Source of the DNA: Solirubrobacterales bacterium
GTDB taxonomy: Bacteria > Actinomycetota > Thermoleophilia > Solirubrobacterales > Solirubrobacteraceae
Direction of reading: 5' to 3'
Length of the DNA stretch: 7,477 bases
Assembly (NCBI GenBank): GCA_003151895.1
Contig: PLYX01000073.1
Location: 1-7,477 of the forward strand
The translations under genes and the position numbers were made by a program. The stretch's first letter is position 1. Every line of letters begins with the position of its first letter. This document shows positions 1 through 5,757 of the stretch, one piece after another. A model generated the notes under the pieces. That model had not been told where the DNA came from. It searched no databases and saw only the letters and a list, made by a program, of their open reading frames with translations.

Positions 1-663
1 ATCGAGCTGCGCGTGCTCGCGCACGCTGCTGAGGAGCCCGTGCTGAAGGAGATCTTTGTGCGCGGTGAAGACGTGCACACCGCTACCGCGTCGCAGGTGT
101 TTGCGGTCGCGCCCGACGCGATCGACCCCGGTATGCGCTCGAAGGCCAAGATGATCAATTACGGGATCGTCTACGGCCTCTCCGATTTCGGCCTCGCCGA
201 CCGCCTGAACATCCCGCGCGAGGAGGCCAAGGAGTTCATCGACGCCTACCTCGAGCGCTTCCCGCGCGTGGCGGCGTTCATGGCCGAGACGATCGAACGC
301 GCGAAAGAAGAGAGCTACGTCACGACGCTGTGGGGCCGGCGCCGTCAGATCCCGGAGTTGCAGGCGCGCAACTACCAGGTACGCATGCTCGGCGAGCGCC
401 TCGCTGTGAACACCGTGATCCAGGGCACCGCCGCCGACATCATCAAGCTCGCGATGGTTCGCTGTCACAGCGCGCTGGGAGACAGCGGCCTTGCCACCAA
501 GCAGATCCTCACGATCCACGACGAGCTCCTGTTCGAAGGGCCGCCCGCGGAGACCGACGCGGCACGCGAGCTGATCGAACGCGAAATGGTGGGCGTGTGG
601 GAGCACTCCCCGCCGCTGGCCGTCGACGTCGGCGTGGGACGCAACTGGCTGGAGGCGAAGTGA
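1..663 (+). CDS. polA: DNA polymerase I, C-terminal part of the polymerase domain (5' end outside window)
   Basis: This is the last 220 residues of family A DNA polymerase I, which fills gaps during repair and Okazaki-fragment maturation. The frame is already open at base 1 and reads IELRVLAH, the end of motif A (usually DYSQIELR), so the gene starts upstream. Motif B, the O-helix RSKAKMINYGIVYG with its conserved R, K and YG, lies at about 136-177. Motif C, IHDELLFE, has the catalytic HDE at 517-525. The protein ends with VGRNWLEAK, a usual Pol I ending, and TGA at 661-663. Nothing looks broken. The visible part cannot show whether the N-terminal 5' nuclease or the 3'-5' exonuclease domain is active. 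The stop overlaps by one base an ATG with its own GGAGG (651-655). Confidence 0.97.
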   Translation: MELRVLAHAAEEPVLKEIFVRGEDVHTATASQVFAVAPDAIDPGMRSKAKMINYGIVYGLSDFGLADRLNIPREEAKEFIDAYLERFPRVAAFMAETIERAKEESYVTTLWGRRRQIPELQARNYQVRMLGERLAVNTVIQGTAADIIKLAMVRCHSALGDSGLATKQILTIHDELLFEGPPAETDAARELIEREMVGVWEHSPPLAVDVGVGRNWLEAK

Positions 664-734
664 TGGGTGAGCGCGACCGGTCGTCGCGCTGTCGCGGGCA
701 CGACGCGCGTCGACGTACGCGAGGGCCCGCGTGA
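663..734 (+). other. Short 23-codon ORF bridging polA and the transporter gene
   Basis: ATG at 663-665 shares its A with the polA TGA. A good Shine-Dalgarno, GGAGG at 651-655, lies seven bases upstream. The frame gives a 23-residue peptide with eight arginines (MGERDRSSRCRGHDARRRTR...), and its TGA at 732-734 overlaps the GTG start of the next gene as GTGA. These overlaps and the ribosome site are seen directly. That it is translated, as a coupling relay or leader peptide, is inference. In high-GC DNA a 23-codon open frame by itself means little, and I recognise no family. Confidence 0.25.
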
Positions 735-1174
735 CTCGTGGGCTAGCGGTCGCGCTCGCCGCGGTCGCGGGCGTGCTCGTCGGGATGCAGGCGCCGGTCA
801 ACTCGCGCCTCGGGCGTGAGCTTGGGGCCGTACAGGCGGCCGCCTTCTCGTTCGTGGTGGGCACGATCGCACTCGTGCTGATCGCCTCGTTGTTCTACGG
901 CGGCTTGGGGAGTTTCGGCAGCGCCGGCAAAGCGCCCTGGTGGGCGCTTGTCGGAGGGCTGCTCGGCGCTGTGTATGTGACGGTGGCGATCCTCACCGTG
1001 CGCACGCTCGGCGTCAGCGGCCTCACCGCGATCGTGATCTCCGGTCAGCTTGCGGCGGCCGTCGTGATCGATCGCTTCGGCCTGCTCGGGATCGCCAAGC
1101 AGCCGATCGGCGCGCAGCGCATCGTCGGGCTTGTGTTGCTCGTGGTCGGGGTGCTGCTGGTGGTGCGGCGTTAG
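731..1174 (+). CDS. DMT-superfamily membrane protein, YdcZ/DUF606 type
   Basis: The product is a 147-residue integral membrane protein with about five hydrophobic helices (roughly residues 5-20, 33-56, 69-90, 94-114 and 128-145). The N-terminal pattern GVLVGMQAPVNSRLG, then AAAFSFVVGT, GGLLGAVYV and GQLAAAVVIDRFGLLG, matches the short YdcZ (DUF606) branch of the drug/metabolite transporter superfamily. Such half-size proteins generally act as dimers or pairs in the inner membrane; the substrate is not known and cannot be read from sequence. The start is GTG at 731, chosen because GAGGG at 721-725 lies five bases upstream and the first helix follows directly. It lies 67 bases after polA and may be read with it. 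It ends 11 bases from the convergent ATPase gene. Confidence 0.85.
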   Translation: MTRGLAVALAAVAGVLVGMQAPVNSRLGRELGAVQAAAFSFVVGTIALVLIASLFYGGLGSFGSAGKAPWWALVGGLLGAVYVTVAILTVRTLGVSGLTAIVISGQLAAAVVIDRFGLLGIAKQPIGAQRIVGLVLLVVGVLLVVRR

Positions 1175-1177
1175 CGA

Positions 1178-1202
1178 GGCGGGCGCTACGTGCCGGCCCG
1201 CC
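1178..1202. terminator. GC-rich hairpin between convergent genes, candidate bidirectional terminator
   Basis: Perfect 7-base arms GGCGGGC (1178-1184) and GCCCGCC (1196-1202) enclose an 11-base loop. The structure begins four bases after the transporter stop and covers the stop codon of the convergent ATPase gene (1186-1188). Position suits termination from both sides. There is no T-tract on either strand, so it would be an atypical intrinsic terminator at best. Confidence 0.35.
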
Positions 1203-2304
1203 CATCGACGATCCATGCCGCCAGTAGCGGGTCGGTCAGGCGGTAGCCGGATCGGGTCGAAGTGTCCTCGGATATCTCACCGCGGTCTCGCAACCCATGG
1301 ATGGCCGTGTTGACAGCGCCACCGCGTGAGCCCCCGTGGCGGCGGCCGGCGGCGTAGAGGGCCGTCGTGTTCTCGGCGATCGCGGTCAGGACACGCCGGT
1401 TACTTGTCGACAACGCGGTCCAGGTGGTGCGCAGCTCGTCGCTCACCTGATGGATTGCACGCTCATAAGCGGCCCGCCAAGTCTCTTCGGTTGCGCTCTC
1501 TCCCTTAGGGACCAGCTCCCACACTGTATGGGCAAGGAGCATCGTCCGCTGCGGATGTCCTTGGGCGAGCGCGAGCAGTGGATCGAGCGCCATGCCAATG
1601 TCGCGCTCCGTGCGCTGGAAGCGGGCCGCTATGTAGACAGCGACGTCTTCGGCCGTCAGCGGCGGCAACTCGACCGGAGCCGCCTGACCGTAGAAGGCGC
1701 GACGGGGATTGGCGAACAGTTCGCGCATCATGCCGACGTGCGAGCCGGCGAATATATAGCTGGCGGCATCGCCGTGGTGCTGGATCTCTGAGCGGATCAC
1801 CGCGTCAGCACGATCCGTCGCGGCGAGAACATCCTGGAACTCGTCGAAGATGACAAGTGTACGTGTGCCGTGGCGCTCGTGGAGGCGGCGCGGTAGCGCG
1901 AGCCTGTCGAGTAGCGGCGACTCGGCCTGAGCTTCGAGTGTGACCTCGACGCTGCCGGGGAGTGGACCGCCGCCGGCACGTAGCGTGGGGCGCAGCATCC
2001 GTCTTGCGCCCGCGAACCAGCTCGCAAGCCGTCCCTCCAGCTGCTCGGCATACGCACGCTCGATGCGCTGGGAGATGTCGGCGAGAGTGAGCACGCCGAA
2101 GAAGTCGACGTAGACCGTCGCCCAGCCCACGTTGCGGGTCTCGTGCATCACGCGGCGCAGCAGCGAAGTCTTGCCGAAGCGACGTGGCGCCACGATCCGA
2201 CTGTTATTGGACTCGTCTGCGCGCCGAAGCAGCTTCTGTGTCTCGTCGTCGCGGTTGATCAGATCTTCGACCGGAACCGGCTCGCTGTAACGGAAAGGAT
2301 TCAT
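1186..2304 (-). CDS. AAA-type ATP-binding protein with C-terminal winged-helix region
   Basis: A 372-residue P-loop ATPase resembling the archaeal-type ATPase_2/MNS-like STAND NTPases. Walker A is VAPRRFGKTSL (about 38-48), with the RRxGKTSLL form typical of this group. Walker B is TLVIFDEFQD (149-158). The GSHVGM segment at 187-192 followed by YGQAAPVELPPLTAEDV is the conserved stretch after Walker B. The last 80 or so residues (TSNRRVLTAIAENT...AIHGLRDRGEI...YRLTDPLLAAWI) look like the winged helix that ends these proteins. Function in the family is mostly unknown; regulation or defence are common suggestions. I start at ATG 2304 (MNPFRYSEPV). The frame stays open 14 codons upstream, but those residues are translated repeat. 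No Shine-Dalgarno precedes 2304; instead TATGAT lies seven bases before it, so the message is probably leaderless. Confidence 0.85.
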   Translation of the reverse strand: MNPFRYSEPVPVEDLINRDDETQKLLRRADESNNSRIVAPRRFGKTSLLRRVMHETRNVGWATVYVDFFGVLTLADISQRIERAYAEQLEGRLASWFAGARRMLRPTLRAGGGPLPGSVEVTLEAQAESPLLDRLALPRRLHERHGTRTLVIFDEFQDVLAATDRADAVIRSEIQHHGDAASYIFAGSHVGMMRELFANPRRAFYGQAAPVELPPLTAEDVAVYIAARFQRTERDIGMALDPLLALAQGHPQRTMLLAHTVWELVPKGESATEETWRAAYERAIHQVSDELRTTWTALSTSNRRVLTAIAENTTALYAAGRRHGGSRGGAVNTAIHGLRDRGEISEDTSTRSGYRLTDPLLAAWIVDGRAGT

Positions 2305-2345
2305 GCTCGCAATCATAGAGCAGATTTGCTCGCAATCATAGAGCA
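2304..2345 (-). repeat. Two proximal copies of the 19-base TGCTC-N9-GAGCA dyad, abutting the ATPase start codon
   Basis: Two copies of TGCTCGCAATCATAGAGCA lie at 2304-2322 and 2327-2345, 23 bases apart. Each has perfect 5-base inverted arms, TGCTC and GAGCA, around GCAATCATA. Read on the gene strand, the last base of the first copy is the A of the ATPase ATG. These copies differ from the distal six by ATCATA where those have ACGTA or ACGTG. The layout suggests an operator directly over the promoter and start codon; the binding protein is unknown. Confidence 0.85.
2312..2317 (-). promoter_or_regulatory. Candidate -10 box of a leaderless ATPase promoter
   Basis: On the - strand the hexamer TATGAT (one mismatch from TATAAT) is followed by exactly seven bases and then ATG at 2304. 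Transcription would then start at the A of the start codon, which fits the absence of a Shine-Dalgarno. The second dyad copy carries an identical TATGAT at 2335-2340, 17 bases further upstream. That is the usual -35 spacing, but its sequence does not resemble TTGACA. The upstream hexamer could instead be a second -10, giving a leader of about 24 bases. Confidence 0.55.
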
Positions 2346-2399
2346 TCCCCTTTTGAGGCTTGCTTCATCCCTACTCACAACCCGGCGGTAGGGAAATGT
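2346..2399. other. Spacer between the two repeat groups
   Basis: These 54 bases separate the proximal pair from the six-copy array and contain no dyad copy. The distance from the second proximal copy to the first array copy is 73 bases, not a multiple of 23, so the two groups are out of register by 4 bases. I see no clear gene or terminator. A weak TTGTGA occurs on the - strand, without a convincing -10 at the right distance. Confidence 0.6.
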
Positions 2400-2533
2400 T
2401 GCTCGCAAACGTAGAGCAGACCTGCTCGCAAACGTAGAGCAGACCTGCTCGCAAACGTAGAGCAGACCTGCTCGCAAACGTGGAGCAGACCTGCTCGCAA
2501 ACGTGGAGCAGACCTGCTCGCAAACGTGGAGCA
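2400..2533. repeat. Six-copy tandem array of the 19-base dyad, 23-bp period
   Basis: Six copies of TGCTCGCAAACGTRGAGCA occur at 2400-2418, 2423-2441, 2446-2464, 2469-2487, 2492-2510 and 2515-2533, separated by a 4-base linker GACC. The arms TGCTC/GAGCA are perfect in all six; with the linkers the internal units extend to CTGCTC...GAGCAG. The first three copies have GTA before the right arm and the last three GTG. No insert separates the units, so this is not a CRISPR array. It fills most of the gap between the carboxymuconolactone decarboxylase gene and the ATPase gene, upstream of the latter. A degenerate start of a further unit (GCTCGCG) follows at 2538. Confidence 0.95.
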
Positions 2534-2585
2534 AGGTGCTCGCGTATCGCGACCGGGAGATTGCTCAGCCCAGTGGCGCCGACCT

Positions 2586-3248
2586 TTATGTGGCTACCGG
2601 CGACCCGCTTGGAAGGCGCCCCGGCTCGACCGCATGCTTCTCTGGGGCGCTGGACCCGAGGCTCGTGTCGGGCACTGCGCACACCATGCCATCGGTGAAG
2701 CCGGCGGCGCCGATGTCGAGCGCCGCATTGAAGCGTGCGTGCAGGTTCTCGATGGCGATCGCGCTTGTCAACTCCACGAGCTGGCGCTCGTCGAAGTGCT
2801 CGCGCAACGCCGCGAACAGCTCGTCGGGGACCTTCACCGGAGTGCGGGTCATCCCGACTGCATAGTCGAGGACCAGCTTCTCCAGATCGTTGAATCGATC
2901 GCTCTCCCGATAGTGCGGGAGGGCCAGCAGTTGCGCGTCGCTGAGCCCCGCCTTGCGCGCGGCCGAGGACGCGATGTCGATGCAGTACTCGCAATGTGTC
3001 AAGGTGGCCGCCTTGACAGTCGCCAGCCCCTTGAGGCATTGGTCGATCCGGCCCGTTCTCTCGGCCGCACTCACGAACATGCCGTAACCTATGAGCAGCC
3101 CCGGAAGGTGGCCGTAGACCTCTGCCGGCTCGATCGCCCGTTCGGTCTCGCGCTCGGTAATCCCGCGGATGTGTCGTCGCGTCATCCAGTAGACGACCCT
3201 CAGCAGCGGTTTGTTCCATTTTGCTTGTGCGCCCTCGATACGGGTCAT
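2586..3248 (-). CDS. Carboxymuconolactone decarboxylase family (AhpD-like) protein
   Basis: The 220-residue protein carries the AhpD/carboxymuconolactone decarboxylase fold signature: THCEYCIDIASSAARKAGLS (84-103) with the CxxC cysteines C86 and C89, preceded by a helix with KAATL and followed by a second helical half ending in ENLHARFNAALDIG (167-180). Family members are either decarboxylases of the beta-ketoadipate pathway or, when CxxC is present as here, peroxidase/disulfide-reductase-like proteins of the alkylhydroperoxidase group. CxxC favours a redox role, but the substrate is unknown. I start at ATG 3248: GGAGG lies seven bases upstream and the ATG overlaps the upstream gene's stop as ATGA, so translation is coupled. 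The frame is open further upstream, but that part overlaps the neighbour. It is the second gene of a two-gene operon. Confidence 0.88.
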   Translation of the reverse strand: MTRIEGAQAKWNKPLLRVVYWMTRRHIRGITERETERAIEPAEVYGHLPGLLIGYGMFVSAAERTGRIDQCLKGLATVKAATLTHCEYCIDIASSAARKAGLSDAQLLALPHYRESDRFNDLEKLVLDYAVGMTRTPVKVPDELFAALREHFDERQLVELTSAIAIENLHARFNAALDIGAAGFTDGMVCAVPDTSLGSSAPEKHAVEPGRLPSGSPVAT

Positions 3249-3676
3249 CGTTGTGCCTCCAGCGGTCGCGTTGACTCGCGCGCAAGCCACACGAGCACGG
3301 CGGTTGCGAGCGAGAGTGAGATGAAGTCCGCCGGGCCGAGCCAATGGGGGTGGGCGGCGCCGATGTCAACCAGGTGGTTGACCGAGTGCAGGGCGAATTG
3401 GACGGCGACGCAGCAGAGGATCGGCGTGCGCCACTGGACCCGCCTGTAGGCGATCGCGAGCGCGACTCCGAACGCGGCGTTGAAGGTGGCCGTGTCGCGC
3501 AGGTAGTGGTCGTTCTGAGCGCCGAAAGGCCCGACGTCGGTGAAGAAGGTGTGTGGCGCGAACACCATCAGAGCGGCAATCGCGAAGTGGTAGAGCGCGA
3601 ACGCAACCAGGCCCACCTGAACCACAGAGATAGAGCTTGCCCTCGTCGGTGCGAAGCTTGCCTGGGTGTGTGGCAT
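3245..3676 (-). CDS. Small four-helix membrane protein, unidentified family
   Basis: A 143-residue hydrophobic protein with about four membrane segments (roughly residues 17-40, 63-78, 84-104 and 114-131). Polar loop sequences include FFTDVGPFGAQNDHYLRD and HSVNHLVDIGAAHPHW, the latter rich in histidine. I do not recognise the family with certainty; DoxX-like or DUF4345-like small membrane proteins are the nearest impression. It is the first gene of an operon with the AhpD-like protein, overlapping it by four bases (ATGA), so the two probably act together, perhaps in a redox process at the membrane. Start ATG 3676 has no Shine-Dalgarno but has TAGAGT six bases upstream, fitting a leaderless message. 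That -10 lies inside a 16-base dyad shared with the divergent regulator gene. Confidence 0.75.
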   Translation of the reverse strand: MPHTQASFAPTRASSISVVQVGLVAFALYHFAIAALMVFAPHTFFTDVGPFGAQNDHYLRDTATFNAAFGVALAIAYRRVQWRTPILCCVAVQFALHSVNHLVDIGAAHPHWLGPADFISLSLATAVLVWLARESTRPLEAQR

Positions 3677-3680
3677 GCCG

Positions 3681-3696
3681 CTACTCTATCGAGTAG
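3681..3696. promoter_or_regulatory. 16-base dyad over divergent promoters, candidate operator
   Basis: CTACTCTATCGAGTAG has perfect 6-base arms (CTACTC, GAGTAG) around TATC and sits between the divergent starts at 3676 (-) and 3719 (+). Inside it are TAGAGT on the - strand (3688 to 3683), six bases before the membrane-protein ATG, and TACTCT on the + strand (3682-3687). TTGCCT at 3658-3663, with an 18-base spacer, is a possible -35 for the + direction. A protein bound here would cover both -10 boxes. The MocR-type regulator encoded next to it is the obvious candidate ligand, by inference. Confidence 0.55.
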
Positions 3697-3718
3697 TGGA
3701 CCCCAGAGAAGGACCAGT

Positions 3719-5137
3719 ATGACGCAAGATATGGGTACCAGTTATGGTCCTGAGCTGCTGATCCGGCTGCGCGAGGGCGACGCTGGGAGTGGTCGGCGTG
3801 TGCAGTTGGAGAGTCGCCTGCGCGAGCTTGTACGCGACGGAACGCTGGCCGCGGGGACCCGCCTGCCCTCCTCACGTGCGCTGGCCGGCGATCTCGAAGT
3901 CTCTCGCCGGCTCGTGGTCGAGGCGTACGCCCAGCTGCTCGCCGAGGGCTATCTGGTGTCTCGCTCCGGCGCCGGCACCTATGTGGCGGCGACCGCGGGC
4001 GCTCCAGCGCCGGCCACGTCGAAGCCCCCCGGACGCACTCTGCGCTTCGACTTCTTCCCGGGAGCTCCCGATCTGGGCTCCTTCCCGCGGTCGTTGTGGC
4101 TGCACACGATGCGCGAGGTGCTCGCCTCCACGCCTCCCAGCATATTTGCCTACCCCGACGCGCGCGGCACTCGCGAGCTGCGTGGCTCGCTCACCACCTA
4201 CCTGCGACGGGTGCGTGGCGTGGTGGTCGAGCCGGACTCGATCGTGGTGTGCTCCGGCGCCACACAAGGTCTCGCCCTGCTCGGACGCGCACTGGCCCGC
4301 CGGGGCGTCGGCGCGATCGCGGTCGAGGATCCGAGCCTCCCGCCGCATCGCGCGGTGCTCGCGTACGCAGGGCTTGAGGTGCGGGGGGTGGCGGTGGACG
4401 AGGAGGGTGTGGATGTGTCCGCCATAAACGCCCCGGTGGTCTTGACCACTCCGGCGCATCAATGCCCGACAGGTGTGGTGCTCTCCCCGGGACGCCGCGC
4501 CGCGCTCGTGGACTGGGCGCGCGCCGGGGGTCTTGTGATCGAGGATGACTACGACGCCGAGTTCCGCTACGACAGGGCTCCTCTGGGCGCCATCCAGGGT
4601 CTCGCACCCGATCGAGTCGTCTACCTGGGAACGGCGTCGAAGACGCTCGCGCCCGGATTGCGGCTCGGCTGGCTCGTGCTGCCGGCGTCGCTCGTGGACG
4701 CTGTCGTGGAAGCGAAGCTTCTCGATGACCTTGGCTCGCCAACGCTTGAGCAGCTAGTGCTTGCGCGGTTGCTCGACACCGCCGCGTATGACCGCCACCT
4801 GCGCAAGGCCCGCCGCCGTAACGGTGATCGCCGTGACGCGCTGATCGCGGCGGTTGCGCGGCACCTCCCGGGCGCTAGCGTCGGCGGCATCTCGGCGGGG
4901 CTGCACGCGCTGGTGCGCCTGCCGCGCGCCGTCAACGCACAGCGTCTGCTCGAACGTGCGGCCGAGCACTCGGTCGGCGTTTATCCGCTCAGCCTGCACG
5001 CGATCGACCCGCCGCGCCACACCGATGCGCTGGTGCTCGGCTATGCGGGACTCAGCGAGCCCGCGATCGAGGAGGGCATCCGGAGGTTAGTTGACGTGCT
5101 GGATCATCTTCCCGAGGAGGTATCGCATGGTCAATGA
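3719..5137 (+). CDS. MocR/GabR-type transcriptional regulator (GntR winged helix plus aminotransferase domain)
   Basis: A 472-residue two-domain regulator. Residues about 24-90 form a GntR-type winged helix (RLRELVRDGTLAAGTRLPSS, then VSRRLVVEAYAQLLAEGYLV and GAGTYVA). After a Pro/Ala linker, residues about 108-465 resemble a class I (fold type I) aminotransferase: SGATQGLALLGRAL (179-192), the NP-like TTPAHQCPTGVV, IEDDYDAEFRY (274-284) with the cofactor-ring aspartate, and GTASKTLAPGLRLG with the PLP-binding lysine at K308. Both key sites are intact, so PLP binding is expected. MocR proteins use PLP or its adducts as effector, as in GabR and PdxR. The ATG at 3719 has AGAAGGA five bases upstream and gives the usual length; the frame is open upstream only because the opposite strand is coding. 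The next gene overlaps it by 11 bases. Confidence 0.93.
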   Translation: MTQDMGTSYGPELLIRLREGDAGSGRRVQLESRLRELVRDGTLAAGTRLPSSRALAGDLEVSRRLVVEAYAQLLAEGYLVSRSGAGTYVAATAGAPAPATSKPPGRTLRFDFFPGAPDLGSFPRSLWLHTMREVLASTPPSIFAYPDARGTRELRGSLTTYLRRVRGVVVEPDSIVVCSGATQGLALLGRALARRGVGAIAVEDPSLPPHRAVLAYAGLEVRGVAVDEEGVDVSAINAPVVLTTPAHQCPTGVVLSPGRRAALVDWARAGGLVIEDDYDAEFRYDRAPLGAIQGLAPDRVVYLGTASKTLAPGLRLGWLVLPASLVDAVVEAKLLDDLGSPTLEQLVLARLLDTAAYDRHLRKARRRNGDRRDALIAAVARHLPGASVGGISAGLHALVRLPRAVNAQRLLERAAEHSVGVYPLSLHAIDPPRHTDALVLGYAGLSEPAIEEGIRRLVDVLDHLPEEVSHGQ

Positions 5138-5672
5138 CTCGCAGGTGCTCGTGGCTCGGCTGGGAGCGCACCCGGTGCCGGGGCGACGGCCGCCGGGAGC
5201 GTTGCCCGCGGCTCGCCTCGCCGCGCGCGCTGCGCCCCGGGGTGCGCGCACGATCCTTGAAGCCCCCCGCACCGGCTCTGTCGTGGACGTGCGCGCCCAC
5301 AAGCGCGCGTTGCTCGTCACTTTCCGTCGCGACGGTACGCCCGTGCCGACGCCAGTCTGGGCGGCGGAGGCAGACGGTCGTCTCTACGTGCGCAGCGAGC
5401 GCGCCGCCGGCAAGATCAAGCGCCTGCGGCGCGACCCGCGCGTGCTGGTGGCGCCCTGCACGGTACGAGGCAAGCCGCTCGGATCCCCGTTCGAGGCGAC
5501 CGCCAGGACCATGTCTTCACGGGAGGAGCCGATCGCCGAGCAGGCGCTCTCGCGTCGTTACGGGCTGGGCCGGGCGCTGTTCGAGTGGGCCATAGACCGT
5601 ATGCGCGTGGACATGTGCTACCTGGAGATCACGCCTGGTAGCTGGGAGGATTCGGATTCGTCATCGGCCTGA
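5127..5672 (+). CDS. PPOX-class, probably F420-dependent, flavin/deazaflavin enzyme (Rv2061-like)
   Basis: The 181-residue protein has a pyridoxamine-phosphate-oxidase-like split barrel from about residue 52: RALLVTFRRDGTPVPTPVWAA, GRLYVRSERAAGKIKRLRRD, PRVLVAPCTVRGKPLG. The KIKRLRRDPRV...APC..RGKPLG pattern is that of the PPOX-class F420-dependent group represented by mycobacterial Rv2061. Such enzymes carry out cofactor-dependent redox reactions in the cytoplasm; the substrate is unknown, and FMN or F420 cannot be told apart from sequence. About 50 Ala/Arg/Pro-rich N-terminal residues precede the domain and look disordered. Start ATG 5127 has GAGGAGG at 5114-5120, six bases upstream. It lies inside the MocR reading frame, so the two are translationally coupled. 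The pairing suggests that the regulator controls the enzyme or senses a related metabolite. Confidence 0.85.
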   Translation: MVNDSQVLVARLGAHPVPGRRPPGALPAARLAARAAPRGARTILEAPRTGSVVDVRAHKRALLVTFRRDGTPVPTPVWAAEADGRLYVRSERAAGKIKRLRRDPRVLVAPCTVRGKPLGSPFEATARTMSSREEPIAEQALSRRYGLGRALFEWAIDRMRVDMCYLEITPGSWEDSDSSSA

Positions 5673-5675
5673 TTG

Positions 5676-5696
5676 CCTGACGCAAGCGCTGTCAGG
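5676..5696 (+). terminator. Hairpin just after the PPOX gene, candidate terminator
   Basis: CCTGAC (5676-5681) and GTCAGG (5691-5696) form a perfect 6-base stem, extendable by one G-U pair, with a loop of about seven bases. It starts three bases after the PPOX stop. No U-tract follows, so termination strength is uncertain, though many high-GC actinobacterial terminators also lack one. Confidence 0.4.
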
Positions 5697-5744
5697 TGCG
5701 AGCCAAGGTCGGTCTGTTGGCGTGGATCGAAATGAGATTGTGGG

Positions 5745-5750
5745 TAAAGT
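5745..5750 (+). promoter_or_regulatory. Candidate -10 box for the antitoxin remnant
   Basis: TAAAGT fits the TANNNT consensus and is followed by exactly seven bases and then ATG at 5758, with no Shine-Dalgarno. This matches the leaderless arrangement at the ATPase and rpsA starts. No convincing -35 is visible at 16-18 bases upstream. Confidence 0.45.
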
Positions 5751-5757
5751 GCCACAC

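Noticed and set aside
2400..2533. CRISPR array
   Set aside because: Units follow each other with a constant 4-base linker; there are no unique spacers of 25-40 bases and no cas genes nearby.
2313..2534. Repeat-encoded protein on the - strand (recurring CEQVCSTFAS and similar)
   Set aside because: The 23-base period shifts frame in each unit and contains no stop codon, so open frames arise automatically. There is no ribosome site and no family similarity. The 14-codon upstream extension of the ATPase is rejected for the same reason.
3249..3344. 32-codon N-terminal extension of the carboxymuconolactone decarboxylase protein
   Set aside because: It overlaps the conserved end of the upstream membrane-protein gene. 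ATG 3248 has GGAGG at ideal spacing and an ATGA overlap.
3344..3718. 125-codon N-terminal extension of the MocR gene
   Set aside because: It is antisense to the membrane-protein gene, crosses the divergent promoter and has no domain similarity. ATG 3719 has a good Shine-Dalgarno and gives the usual MocR length.
3872..4742. Long open frames opposite the MocR gene
   Set aside because: They are shadows of a high-GC gene: Arg/Pro/Ala-rich, no recognisable domain, no ribosome site.
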